60,000 bases of DNA from Cryptomeria japonica (GCF_030272615.1 NC_081408.1:307029950-307089949), one strand, 5' to 3'; shown: positions 11,721-24,690, counted from the first letter of the stretch. Numbers and translations: made by a program. Notes: generated by a model not told the origin, from the letters alone.

Positions 11721-13926
11721 AAATTTCGCTCTTGACCCTTCCAAAGGGTCCAAAGCGAAATTTCACAAAGGACCTAAATTCTTCACCTAAATTATTGAAT
11801 GGTTGAGAAAACTTGCATGGATATGGAAGGAAATGGATCTAAGATCAAGTCTAAGACAAAGTCAAGTCAGTTTGAAGGTGAATTGAGCCTAGAATAGGAA
11901 TTTCGCTCCTGACCCTTCCAAAGGATCCAGAGCGAAATTCATATAAGACCCTATTTCTTCACAAAATCTTGAACTAGATGTCAACTTGAGGAGAAAATTC
12001 ACTTGATCATGATGGAAGGAGGCCTAAGAAGTTATATTCAAGCCAAGGAAGGGAGAAAAAAGGTGAGAAATGAGCCCAAGTAAGAATTTCGCTCTTGACC
12101 CTTCCAAAGGGTCCAGAGCGAATTCACATAACCTTCATTTTATTCCTTGTCATGGCCAAGTTTTGGACTTCTAAGGCATGGTTGGAGTGACCTTGAGGTT
12201 TTCTATCCTTTGAAAGAAGGTTTGAGGTGATGAAATGGCGAGAATCAACCTATAATGAAAATTTCATTCCTGACTCTTCAAAGGGTCCAGAGCGAAATTC
12301 TTAGAGGACACCTTTTTTCTTCCTTGTTTGCATTGAAAGCTTTGTTCCTTGGACATGGTTGGGGTAGATTGATATATTATTTCCTTAGGAAGTGATTGAA
12401 AGCATTGAAAATTGAGGATTTTGTCCAAAACTAGAATTTCGCTCCTAACCCTTCCAAAGGGTCCAGAGCGAAATTCTTCATAGGCCTCATTTGCTTCCTT
12501 ACTTAGACTACCAACCTTGTTCTTTGGGTGTATTTGGAAGTAGATTAACATGTATTTTCATTTTGAAGTGATGGAATGTGAATAAGTGAAGTATTTTAGC
12601 CTAAAACTAGAATTTCGCTCCTAACCCTTCCAAAGGGTCCAGAGCAAAATTCTCAAAATCTACCTTTTTCTCTCAATTTTGTGTCATGCCAAGTGTGGAT
12701 TAGGGTGAATTAAGATTGAAGATGTCCTTAAGCATGGCTTTGATTTTCTTGTGATCACAAAATGTGAAGGAATTGAGCTAAAACTAGAATTTTGCTCCTA
12801 ACCCTTCCAAAGGGTCCAGAGCAAAATTCTTGAGAACACCTATTTTCCCCTTGGAGAAAGTCAAATCCTTGGTTTTTATGGCATGGATGGGAGTGGAGTG
12901 ATGTTTCCTTGCCTTTTGAGGTGGATTGGATTTGAAAAAATGAATAAATGAGCTCAAGACAAGAATTTCGCTCCTGACCCTTCCAAAGGGTCCAGAGCGA
13001 AATTACCAAAATCTATTCTTTCTTCCAATATTTGTGTCAAGACAAACCTTGATCAGGGTGGATTGAGCTTGGAGAGACCCCTAGGAATTCCTTTGAATGG
13101 CTTGAGGTCAAGTTAATGATGAATATTTTGAGCTAGAACAAGGATTTTGCTCCTGACCCTTCCAAAGGGTCCAGAGCAAAATCCTAAATAGGTCCTGTCC
13201 CCAGCCATGGTTTTTAGTGAAATTATCCTTTCATGTCGTTTTGAGGTCAAAAAAAGTGTTGTCTTCATAGGGGAAAGATCCAAAGATGAGATTCTAGTTA
13301 TAGAAAGTGAGAAGGATAAATATAGGTGAAGGAAAACAAGCAAATCAAGAATTTTGCTCCTGACCTTTCCAAAGGGTCCAGAGCAAAATTCCCCAAATCA
13401 CCTAGTTTTCCCATGATTGAGATTAAGAGATGGATTCCTAGGCCTTGGTGGAGAGAAGGATATAATGTGCTTGTCTTGGAAGGCATTTTGGAGTAGAGAA
13501 ATGATAGAATTTGTCCTAGAATGTGAATTTCGCTCCTGACCCTTCCAAAGGGTCCATAGCGAAATTCTTAGAACCTCTATTTTGCTCCAATTTTGCATCA
13601 AACCTAGTGTTAATTGAGATTAAGGGCATCCTTATACATTCATTTGAGCAAGTTGTGGTCACAAAATGAGAAGAATTCGAGCCAAAATGCAAATTTTGCT
13701 CCTAACCCTTCCAAAGGGTCCAAAGCGAAATTCCTTATAGGTCCTGTCCTTGGCCAAGGTCCAAAGCAAAATCCTCTTTTTGGGTCTTTTTGGGGGTCAA
13801 ATCGATGATGTCTTCAGGAGAAATTGATTCAAAGGTCAAGAGAAGTTCAAGGCGAGGAGATGAAGAAATTTGAGCTAAAATGCAAATTTTGCTCCTGACC
13901 CTTCCAAAGGGTCCAGAGCGAAATTC
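11721..13926 (+). repeat. about 176-bp tandem array with 13 hairpin motifs
   Basis: A 43-bp imperfect palindrome recurs at 11721, 11898, 12084, 12258, 12434, 12610, 12787, 12963, 13142, 13349, 13525, 13691 and 13884. Each copy has outer arms GAATTTCGCTC / GAGCGAAATTC, inner arms GACCCTT / AAGGGTC and a 3-base loop. Spacing is mostly 174-179 bp, with 166, 186, 193 and 207 as exceptions. The roughly 133-bp spacers are strongly diverged while the hairpin is kept. Short frames on both strands that repeat FALDPSKGSKAKF or SGPFGRVRSKILV are translations of the motif, not genes. A partial right arm lies near 13757-13773. Confidence 0.9.
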
Positions 13927-14635
13927 TTATAGGGCCTGTCCTTGGGGAGGATCTTGAGCGGATTTCATTCTAGTGCCTTTTGTTGATGATTGAAGGTAGA
14001 AAATGCTATGTTAGAATGAATTTATTATGTGTCCTTAATCACCTTTTGGTTTGTTTTGCAGATGAAAGAAGACCAGGCCAGGACAAGGACGACCTATTCG
14101 AAGCCCATCATCATCAAGGACGTTCCAAATGCATAAAGGAGGACTCAAGGTATTTTGAAGCATTGGAAGACTTCAAGTGTTCGAGGAGTTGCAATCTAGC
14201 CTCAAGACCTCATTCTACCACATGATGACAGAGAAGAAGACACTTCAAGGCGAGGCATGCTACCAGAGAAAGAACACTTGACAGTGAGGAAGCCTCATCA
14301 AGCACATGGAAGTCAAGGAGGTACATAATTCTTCACATCAAGGACATAGGAGGATCAACCAAGACACAAACGTCAGACAAGGTGGCATCCCAGTCATTTT
14401 TCCTCTAGTTGGATTGGTCCACCTCAACATGTCTTGATTCAATGTACCTGACTCATCGGGGATGGCACAAACTTTGGTGTACCTACCCCTGCTTCCTATT
14501 GGTCCACACCCATTGAATGTAATTTTCTCATTGGCTAAGGAAGTTTAATATAAAAAACCCTAATTAGGGTTTCTGTCTTGTAGTCCTATCCATTGATTCT
14601 AAATCAATCAAAGTCGACAATTTGTAAAGGGCCCT

Positions 14636-14644
14636 CTATATAAA
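14636..14644 (+). promoter_or_regulatory. TATA box of the solo LTR
   Basis: CTATATAAA in a GGCCCTCTATATAAAGCCCT context, about 860 bp before the LTR end. This is the usual position of the U3 promoter in plant LTRs. Confidence 0.6.
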
Positions 14645-15504
14645 GCCCTGGCTCTTCATTTGTAAAGGGTTGATAGTCAGAGATTAGTTAATAGTTAGGA
14701 ATTAGCAAAAAGAGATAGAGATAGCATTTTAGAGTAGAGTAGAAAGAGAAGGCAAAGATTGTTGTCAAGATATTGTTGCAAAAGAAATGTAAACTTCATT
14801 GAAGGAATGGTGAGTTCTATGTGTCGATTCTACAATTTGTATGGTCTCTATACTTCTCAAGTTTAATTTCATGTTATTAGATGAATGGAAGAAATTTGTA
14901 TGATCAATGGTGAAATTTGTATATCCATACTACTAGCGGTTTGTTGATTGCAAACTTGCCTTGCGTAGTCAACTGGAATCATTCAACTTAAGCTTAACTT
15001 CAATTATTGCTTCTTCATTGGTATGCATCAACCTAACGGTGTCTATGCTTGTAGTGGTGATCTGAACATCATAAATATTTCCTTAGAAGATCACACTAAC
15101 CTTGTGGAGATGATCCTAGCATGTCAAAGAAAGACTTAGTTAAAGTTTCATCAAAGGTCATTCATTGCTCCTACATTCTTAGTGTTAGAATTTGATTCCT
15201 CTCCAACCCTTATCCTTTTCCCTTTTCTAAAAATCAAGGATTAGCAAAGACCCATATTCTAGTGATATCCAAAGCAAATCAGACGCTCAGGTCATCGAAT
15301 GTAAGTCCCGTTGTGATTCCAGCAAAATCACATCATACCACAAGAGCTTATCCAACATAGAGACCCTACATATCAGAACCTTGGAGTTGCTTCGATTGAT
15401 CCTTTGGCGAGATCTTCAGTAGTCGGGGAAACTTTGTTCAAGAGAGGATAAGATACTTTGGTATTTTATTCTGTGTTCGCATGTGCATAAAAAACACATC
15501 AACA

Positions 15505-17330
15505 ATACTGTAATGGGTAAGGGTGTATCCAAAACGAATGCCCCAAGGACAGATCAAAGAAGACAAGTTAGCTACAATGAAATTAGTATGACCCAATTCT
15601 ATGTGCTATGTTATTTATCAAGAATGAAATATACATCTAACAGAAGATTGTCTGAAGAAAAAACTCCAATCTAAAATGGAGGAAATGAATATTGTCATAA
15701 TCACAACTATGATGTGGATAAGAAAAGCAATGTTGGATACTAAATCCCACACTGGCAAGATAACCAAAATTCCTACTGCATGTTGAATAATTAACAACAA
15801 AGTTATCACGACGACAATAGACAATCTAATTATAGAGGAGGTACATGAAGAGATTGAAGCAATGGAAGAAGAAGTGATGCAAATTGTTTTCACTATGGAA
15901 AAGTGGAACATCATGCATTTATATGTTGGGCGGAGAAGAAAGAGAAATGTGATTTTTGCGAGAAAGACACTTAATATATATTTTCATATGAAAATGCAAG
16001 AATATTCTTTTAAAAACTAGCTAGTCAACCTACCCAAAGTGATGAGTTACAAAGAGAAGCAAGAATGATTTGAAGATGCTATAGCAAGGAATTAGAGGAT
16101 GTCATAGAATAGATATGGGGTCCTTGGATACTTCTATGCAAGAGTACTCTAGAGGAAAACCAGTAATGGAGAATAAGAAGAAAAATAAAACTAGATGGGA
16201 GAAGAAAGCGCATGTTCTAACTAGACAAGGTACTGATACTAGAAAGAATAAGAAGAAATAAATGGTAGAGGAAGGTTATGAAGAATATTATAGTCTAGAA
16301 GAAGAAGATGATGAAGAACCAAAATATTTTTAGCCAAATAAAAAGAAACATGAGAGAGTGGTAGAGTAGGCTAAATAATCAATAATTCAACAATAACATG
16401 AAGAGGATGGTTGTTTCACTAAGGAAGAAGTTAAAATGCTTTAAGAACTAGCAGCCCTTGCCAAACAAAAGGACTTGGTGCTTAAATTAAAACTATGGGG
16501 AAAGTACTGGAATAAGAAGAAACAAGTGAACCAGTTATTTGAGGACTGGAATTGGAAGAATGGTTGAAAGTAATTAGAACCCAACCCACCACCTCAGAGT
16601 TAAGGAGTATGTAAGTTAGTCAAGTGGTTGGATAAATAGACCAAATTTGTAGAAAATAGATGTTACAAGGTTCACAAGGATGAAGAAGAGGCAAATCCAA
16701 AAATAGATATTAAGGTAGGAAAAGGAGAATGACAATTACAAGTAAAGAAGGATTCTAAAAATCACTATTATAATTAACCACTTAATCTCTGAGAAGAAAA
16801 CATAGCTATATCATATATCCCAAAAATGGCAACAATAGGAGATTATTAGGAAAGAACTAGTTGTAGTATCGATAATTGAATTATTGACATAGTTTGAGGA
16901 ACTATTCCCCTAAACTTTCATGGAGATGAAGGGAATTAAGGAAGTAGGTACTATGAAAATACAACTAAAGGAGAGCACTAAACCACATAGGAAAAGACCA
17001 CACTGCGTAAACCCTAACATGAAGAAAGGGGTGGAAATAGAGCCAAACAAAGCTATCCAAAGAAAGATTCATTATTACCCGTGTTGACTACTTAGCCAAA
17101 TTGGTAGAAATAAACCAACCAAAGATTATATTGCATATACTGCTGCTAAATTCTTGTACAATAATATCATTACCAAATTTGAGTGCTTCTTAAGTATCAC
17201 AAGTCATGAGGGAAAGCATTTTGTCAATAAAATAATGTTGTCTTTGATTATATTTGGCATAATAAAAGGTGAATTTCAATAATGTTGTCTTCGATTATAT
17301 TTGGCATCTAAACTCATTGGTAAGTTCTTA
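15505..17330 (+). pseudogene. Ty3/gypsy gag-pol remnant, right part
   Basis: Continuation of the gag at 10560-11106. After the insertion the frame reads NGKGVSKTNAP, the end of a zinc knuckle. Near 15876-15917 a second knuckle, CFHYGKVEHHAFIC, has Tyr where Cys is expected. A Lys/Glu-rich linker follows (16100-16560). Around 16890-17000 the sequence reads KIQLKESTKPHRKRPH, resembling the N-terminal edge of a gypsy reverse transcriptase. By about 17075-17225 it has jumped to integrase-like VDYLAKLVE and a degraded SDRGTHFVN site (HEGKHFVN), so most of RT and RNase H is gone. Stops are frequent. Confidence 0.55.
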
Positions 17331-19421
17331 TGCAGCAGTGTTTTGATTTTTTTTAGTTTGTCTATCCATTTGTAATGCAGCAAAGCAGTTATAAAAAGAT
17401 CTTTGAAAGATGTATAAGAGTATACAGTTTCATAGAGTTCACAATATTTATTATTCTACTATTTTTGAAACGTGATAATGAGCATGTGAATTACTTGAAA
17501 TATATAATTATTGAATAAAGTTGAAACCTTAATTTAAAATTTAATGAAGCTATTGATACAAAAGACATAAAATTATTTATTATGGTTATTCTTTTGATAG
17601 TTTATAAAAAATTTCATTTCAAAAAGTAAAGTAAATATAGTAGTTAATGACATATGCCTAGAGGCCCCACTGTCCGCATACCAAGCATTCCTAGGAATGT
17701 GCTAGTATAAAGACAATATACCATTGAGGAATCTTTATCAAACTTACAATTGGGGTAACCAGTGTCTTTAGAATAATGATTTTTGTTTTATTTCCAAGTT
17801 AAATAACCCCACCAATGGGTGGAAAATCTTGTGTACATATGTATTTTATACCTAATGCTTTGTATGGTTCCATGATGCAATCTACATTTGCTAAGTGTGT
17901 TGGAGAGACTGGTTTTTGTGTCTCAGTTTGATAAGAACATGAGATGATGAGTTTTGGGTGGTGTGAATGCAATAATCAGGCTTTGGAAGAGTTAGTGGAA
18001 GTCTAGAAGGGTGTGTGAAGACATCACAAATATGTCCCAAGGGTTGGCAATGCCAAATACCCAAACCAAAGAAGGAAGATGATGACTAGCCTAATGCCAG
18101 TGCTTTAGACTGCAACAATGCAATAGTGGGTTGAAATAATCCAAGTGGAAAGGGGTGTAAGCAAGGGGTTTGTGTGTGTTTGGTGTCAAGAAAGAGATTA
18201 GAAGGGGTTCACAATCTTTGTGATAAGAATTTGGAGTATTGGGAAGGGGGTTTGTCCCTTGAAAGTGTGACTGCCCCAAGCATACATGACTGTCTTAATA
18301 GGACAATGTTGCAGCAGTAGGATACTTTGTGACCTTTAGGGTGGTTGGGAGGGTAAAACAGGGTGTTTGGCTATGAAAAGAGTTCCCTTGAAGTTGTCAT
18401 CTAGTACCTTGGAGTGGTATGCACCCATTTGGCATTGGGAGTTGTGTCTAAGAGCCATTAGAAGTGCTAATTGGAGTTGGACTTGTGTGAGTAAGGTTTT
18501 AGAGTTTTGGTGTGATTTAGTGGTTGGAAGGGCTTAAGTTGGCCTTGGGAAAATTGAATAATCCTAGACTAATGTATTCTACTGGTTGGAGGTGGGTTGA
18601 GAAGCATGAGTCTGCTTTTGGGGCGTTCAAGCCATGTGAGCATCCAGTAACCTTGTGAGGCTCCTGTAGCTCTATGAAGAGTAATCACCTATTTGAGTAG
18701 GTGAGTTGGAGGAAATATCTCCACTAGTTGGTTGTGTGTGTGGATGTTCTGCATCATAATCATATTCTTGGGATCAAGGAAAGGAGCTCATAAGGCCATG
18801 AACAATATAAATCATAAAAATACCAAGGGTCATGATCCTATACACACCTACATTATTTAGAAGAATGAAAAAAACTAACAAGAATCCATGGTGTTTTCAA
18901 GAATCCATGGTGCATGGGAATGGATAGTTACTTTCCTTTTAGACTAACTTGGGTCTATGACTCTCAATGGCATTCATCCCAAAATTATATGTAATATCAT
19001 TCACTTGCACCCAAGGTGTGACTGAGAATTTTGTCTTACTTGTCACTGATTTGGATAGTATTGAGAGGATCTTATAAGGATGACTATCACCATACTCTCG
19101 ATGACTTCACAACATTGATAATGAATTCACATTAGACACTCATGGATTACCCCAATTAGACATCAGTCAACTTAAGATATGATACAAGGATTGCATACCA
19201 CAAAGCCATTATCATATCACCTGCTCTAAATCACCACAAAGCCATTAGATATGTTTTGAGATGAAAAAGATGAGTTAAATGGTTTTGGTTCAATTTGCAA
19301 AATTTCTATGTTCAAGTAATTTAATTTGGTATATTATACTGAAATGTGATTTCATAACTAACATTTCAACTTCTATATAACTAGTTCTATAGCCCGATTT
19401 TTTTGCCTGTGAAGAAAGACC
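17331..19421. other. intergenic DNA with no recognised gene
   Basis: AT-rich at first, then a G/T-rich stretch near 17870-18790. No frame, repeat array or terminal repeat that I can support. CACTA-type terminal inverted repeats were looked for upstream of the transposase and not found. Confidence 0.5.
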
Positions 19422-22400
19422 ATGTCAGACAATATCAACAAACAACAAAATAAGGAGACAATTGCTAGATTGTGGTCTAACTTGAAAAGAAAAGGTGATG
19501 GAAAATGTTATTGTTCCTGCAAAATTTGTAAGGGGTTAAAGACTAGAAGACTTCTAATCAAAACAACTAAGAAACATTGTAGGATGCATGGTCACATTGA
19601 AGGTGGACATGATTATCATCCATTGGTAAGTTTTTCATTATATTGTTTTAACAATTTATATACATAAGAAATCACTTGATGATGAGATCATGATCATGGT
19701 TTATTTATGTTTATCAATTTTATATAGGTCGAGCACCCCAGAGCACATGATATGGATCAACACAAACCGAAGAATATGGTTTTCCAAGTGGAGGAACATG
19801 GAGGTGTGAATATCAAAGCTGAAGATAATGATCCCATGGAAGATGACGATCATGAGCCACAAAACACAATTGAAGATGATGGTACAAATACATTGATCCA
19901 TGACACATTTAGTACTAGCGCAAATGATTATGATGATGAAGATGACCTTGATGTTGTTCATGATGTCCCTCTACTTGAGAAGGCATCTGAGGCCCTTTAC
20001 GAAGGCTCCCAGACAACTCTTCTCTCTGTTGTATTGTTGTTGGTGAACTTGAAGGTTATGAATGGTTTATCCAACATAACAATCTCACGTATGTTAAGGT
20101 ATGTCATATATGTCATTATAGTTAATAAATGGTGAATCATGTACCACTAATATTCTTTATATTAACAAATTATATTTTTTTGTTGTAGATTGATAGGTGA
20201 GTTTTTGTTACCACCATCAAATATTCTACCTTGCTCATATCGAGAATTATCTGCCATTATGAAAGATATTGGAATGGAGTGTCAAGCAATAGATGCTTGT
20301 CCCAATGATCATATTATATATCACAAACAACATGAATTTCAAATTGAATGCCCTGAATGTCATATCAGTAGATATTGAACAGATCAAATAACAAAAAAGG
20401 TTCCTCGCAAGGTTCTTCATTATATTCCCATTATTCCACGTATGCAACGATTATTCAAGTGCACTAGCTTGGCACAATTTATGGATTACCATGCACGCAA
20501 TAGAAGTTGAGATGACATTATTCAAATGCATGCAGATGGTTCAACATTTATGGACATAGAGGAAATGTGGCCACACTTTAAAGAAGAACCTCGTAATCTT
20601 AGGCTTTCATTGGCAACGGATGGTGTCAATCCATTTGGAGAGCTGAGATCTATTTACTCAGTGTGGCTTGTTTTTGTTATCAACAATAACATTCCTCCAT
20701 GGATGTCAATAAAGAGGGAGCACATAATGTTGGCAATGATTGTTCCAGGTATCTTATCATTTAATAGTCGTCTACATTTAATTATAAATATTGCAGTAAA
20801 ATGGTCATAATAATTATGTAATGTTTTTGTTCATTCGATTAGGTAAGTACCAAGTTAAAGATATGAATATATATATTGAGCCTCTTATCGACGAGTTGCT
20901 GGAGTTATGGAATGGTGTCACTATGTATGACGTCTCTAGACCAATAGGACAAAGACAATTTCAATTCCATGTGATGCTTGCATGGACAATACACGATGCC
21001 CTAGGGATAACACATTTTTGTGATATGTTATAGTGTTCAAGTTGTGCATGATAATTATAATTAAAAAAATTAAAATATTTAATTCAATTATACATTATCT
21101 TGTAGGTCTTCAAACAAAGGGAAAAATTGCATGTCCAGTTTGTGGTCCAAAGATGAAATCTAGTCATTCAAAAAGTTTAGGAAAGCAAGTGTTTGATGAT
21201 TATAGGCACTTTCTCCACAAAAATAATAAGTATCGAAATACTGAAAAATATCTTTTCAATGGGAAAGAACAAAATATATCAAAGCCACAAAGAATGACAC
21301 CTCACCTGTGGAAGTTGGAATCTAATAGAATTAATTGTCAAGGTAATGACATTCCATCTAATGGTTTATGTCATAAAACATCTTTTATATTGTGTTTTGT
21401 TTACTAATGATGTGATTGATGATTGTGAAGGTCATCAAGGCATAAATGACCACCTTCGTAAGGGACTAAAAAGTTATCCCCGACAATTTAGTAGGTTGCC
21501 CTACTACGAGAAGTTACAAATTGTGCATTTGTTTGATACTATGCATATTGGAAAGAATATAACATAGACATTATGGAAAATATTGGATGGAAGGCGTGAC
21601 AAAGAAAAAATTGTCAAAATTTGTAGTGACATTCAGGAATCTAATCATGCAATGAAAAATGTCATTCAATCAAATAGTCATGGAGACCAGATTAATATAA
21701 GTGACCTTCCTTGGTTATTAACGGACCAACAAAGCAATGCTATAAAAGAAGTCATACGAAAAAATCAATTTCCCACAAGATTTGCTGCGAACATAAACAA
21801 TCTCATATCAAAGAAAAGTGAATTTGGGTCAGGGATGAAATGGCATGATTGGAATACCTTCATTAATGTAATTCATGTTCTTGTGTTTTTACTATATATT
21901 TGTATACTGTGCATGTACTTTTCATTGTATTATGTTAGAAAAAAATGAAAAGATAATTTTATAATTGTTGCAGTACGTTCTACCTCTATCTCTCCCAGAC
22001 GACTTCGACAATAATGTCAAGAAAGTCATATATGATCTTGGAAAATACATGAGGTAAATAGTGATATTTGTTCAGTTTGTTGTATAGATATTATATTTGT
22101 GATTTGTTTTACTTGTTATGTAATATATTTTTTTGCGTCTTGAATATCTTGTAGGTGGTTGTCATGTAAAGAAATCCATAAAGAAGATATAAAATATTGG
22201 AAGAGAAAAATTCCTCATGTAATGTGTGAAATGCAAAAGAGTCTACCTTCAGCTTTTTTCAATGCACAAGAACACTACCTCATACACCAAGTTGAAGAGA
22301 TTGAATTGTGTGGACCTGTACACACTAGGTCAATGTGGATGGTTGAGAGGCACTTGAAATTTTTGAAGGCTTTGGTTCGACAAAGAGCACATCCTGAGGG

Positions 22401-23440
22401 TTCTATGGTATACCAGACTATGGTGTACATTTTTGAATATCTTCCTAAGTTTGTAGCAAAGTTTCGTGTGGATCGCATTTGGGATCCCAACCCCATTAAC
22501 AAATTCGAAGGGGAGTACTTGATGGGGAAAGGTAGATTGAGGAAAGTGAGAGGTAATTATAAGATGTTATTATAGTTAATTAATTCTTAATCTTTAAAAT
22601 AGATCGGTTGTAAGACGTCTATTTATTTTTTATACCGTTGGTCGAGAGTGGGATGCACTACATTTGTATATTGCGAACAATCTTGATTGGATGATGGTAT
22701 GGATTGAAGGTTGTCAACATTCTTCTCGCACATTAACATGGGAAGGTGTGGCTTCATTGGTTAAAGAAGCTCATTGTAATGGAGATTCCAATGTTACACA
22801 AAGAGAAATTGATTTAGCATATGGTTTAAGAGATAAACAGGTACGTATAAATTTATTAATCACCCATATGTCTATCAACTCACGATGCAATAATTTTTAC
22901 ATGTTTGACATATCGCAGGTGAAACACCACAACACTATGTGTTGCAATGGTCATAAATTTTGCATCAAAAATATGGATGACACAAAGAAAACTTTTGATT
23001 CTGGGATAACTGTAGTCTTTGAGGTGACAAATATTTCATCGAGAAACGACATACATCCTCAAGAGTCTCAAAATTGATACTATGGCATTTTGGATGATGT
23101 ATTTGAGTGTGACTTTAATTCCTTCAAATTAGTTTTGTTCGTCGTCAAATGGTACAAGCTACGATTGAATAAAAATGATCTTGATAGAACTGTTATTGAA
23201 CATGATAATGGTTTTACAATGGTTAATACAAGGTCATTTGAACCAGTTGGGGATGAGCCCTATGTTCTTCCAAGCCAATGTGAGCAGGTATTTTACTCAG
23301 AGGTTTCACATAAACCGGGTTGATCATTTGTTGTTAGACATGATCTAAGAGGAAGGCCGATAAAGTATAATGTAATGGAAGAAGAAGATATTGAAGAATT
23401 AGAAGATGATGTAGATGATGATCACGATCGATAGTTACTC

Positions 23441-23480
<40 letters not shown>

Positions 23481-23593
23481 GTGATGGTGATGGTGATGGT
23501 GATGGTGATGGTGATGGTGATGGTGATGGTGATGGTGAAGACGATGGTGGTGGTGGTGGTGGTGGTGGTGGTGGTGGTGATGATGATGAATGA
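19422..23593 (+). pseudogene. CACTA (En/Spm) transposase, multi-exon, with in-frame stops
   Basis: Transposase gene of a CACTA DNA transposon. Proposed exons with GT..AG edges: 19422-19625, 19728-20098, 20189-20748, 20843-21019, 21106-21342, 21431-21867, 21974-22053, 22155-22552, 22647-22840, and 22919-23593 (the last may be split further). The N-terminus has a Cys/His cluster (CYCSCKICKG.. HCRMHGHIEGGHDYHPL). The Tnp2 core includes NPFGELRSIYSVW, IPPWMSIKREHIMLAMIVPG and GKIACPVC. A DUF4218-like region follows (LPSAFFNAQEHYLIHQVEEI, GPVHTRSMWMVERHLKFLK), then a DUF4216-like region (VFECDFNSFKLVLF, YVLPSQCEQVFY). The tail is poly-Asp, Gly-Asp and poly-Gly, encoded by a microsatellite. In-frame stops at 20376, 20508, 21565, 23075, 23321 and 23432 make it a pseudogene; most fit single C-to-T or G-to-A changes. 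Confidence 0.85.
23435..23590 (+). repeat. GAT/GGT trinucleotide microsatellite
   Basis: A run of GAT units, then GATGGT units, then GGT units, then GAT again. It encodes the acidic-glycine tail of the transposase frame. Confidence 0.95.
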
Positions 23594-23964
23594 AATGTAT
23601 GAGGTATGCGATTATTATATTATGTAGTACCCCTACTAGTTTGAACTCATTAGACTCATATTTTATTATTGGTTGTTTTTCAATGGATACATTACCATGA
23701 CATATTATTCAGATTTTTATGACATTATGCTTTATTTGGAGATGAGATGTATAATTTATTTGCAGTATTTCAGTACTTGTGATTTATGGCAGTTTATGTA
23801 TTATTGCTATGTACTGACATTTTACTTTATTTATGCAATGTGGAATTATATGTTGTGTGTTTGTGAGTGTATTGGATGCAAGGGGACGATTTTCCTTCAC
23901 TCATTTCAGTGAGACAGGGAACATCGCGATTCTCCTTCATCGGTGTGTATGTTGTGTTTTCTAT

Positions 23965-23990
23965 CTATATATATATATATATATATATGT

Positions 23991-24039
<49 letters not shown>

Positions 24040-24052
24040 TGTGTGTGTGTGG
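23965..24052 (+). repeat. TA and TG dinucleotide microsatellite
   Basis: A (TA)n run followed by an interrupted (TG)n run. It gives spurious YIYIY/VCVCV frames that are not genes. Confidence 0.95.
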
Positions 24053-24487
24053 TTCGGTGATGCAGGATATTGCAGGTACAAGTATCGGGTAGGTACGGGG
24101 TATCGTCTCCACCTAGCTTCACAGGTATGAGCGTGCCTTATATTTTCCGATGGAAGTGGAGGAGATAGTAGTTGACCCTATTTTACTCAGTTACACTCGT
24201 ATGAGTGTCATCAGTTAGTTGTTTTGTCAGTTAGTTCGGTCTTCGAATTTTGTCATTTTATCTTTTATGGGTAAATGCTTGAGATTTGTTTAATTTGAGT
24301 GTTTTAGTGGATTTAATTTTATGAAATTATCTCAGCATTGTATTGTTTATGCATTGAGATTATAAATTTGGTTAATTAAAGAAATTATTAAATTAAGTTG
24401 CATGGTATTAGAAATATATTTTTATTTTAAAAATAAATTAGATTAATTGTATTTATTAATTTCTAAAGTTATAATTAAATAAATGAA

Positions 24488-24690
24488 TAAAAGGAATAAT
24501 TAGAATTAAAATATTGTTTTAATTCTTTATTTAGAAAAAGAATTAATTGGAATTAAAGTATTGTTTTAATTCTTTATTTAGAAAAAATTAATTAATTGGA
24601 ATTAAAGTATTGTTTTAATTCTTTATTTAGAAAATTAATTAATTGGAATTAAAGTATTGTATTAATTCTTTATTTAGAAAATTAATTAAT
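24488..24690 (+). repeat. tandem repeat of about 50 bp, 4 copies
   Basis: Four head-to-tail copies built on TTGGAATTAAAGTATTGTTT followed by TAATTCTTTATTTAGAAAA, with small length changes. Confidence 0.85.

Larger units (their letters stand above)
11107..15504 (+). mobile_element. 4.4-kb solo LTR inserted in a gypsy remnant
   Basis: The segment starts TGTTGTGACG and ends ACACATCAACA, giving TGTTG..CAACA terminal inverted repeats. It is flanked by ATGCT (11102-11106) and ATACT (15505-15509), a 5-bp target-site duplication with one change. It contains no polyprotein but has LTR hallmarks: a TATA box CTATATAAA at 14636-14644 and a downstream leader. Sequences on either side belong to one interrupted gag. 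The simplest reading is an LTR left after recombination between two LTRs. Its length is large for an LTR, much of it due to the internal hairpin array (11721-13926). Confidence 0.75.

Noticed and set aside
11397-13808. Several short proteins repeating FALDPSKGSKAKF or SGPFGRVRSKILV
   Set aside because: They are translations of the hairpin motif in different frames and end at random points in the spacers.
23867-24130. Cys/Val- and His/Thr-repeat frames
   Set aside because: They are readings of the TA/TG microsatellite.
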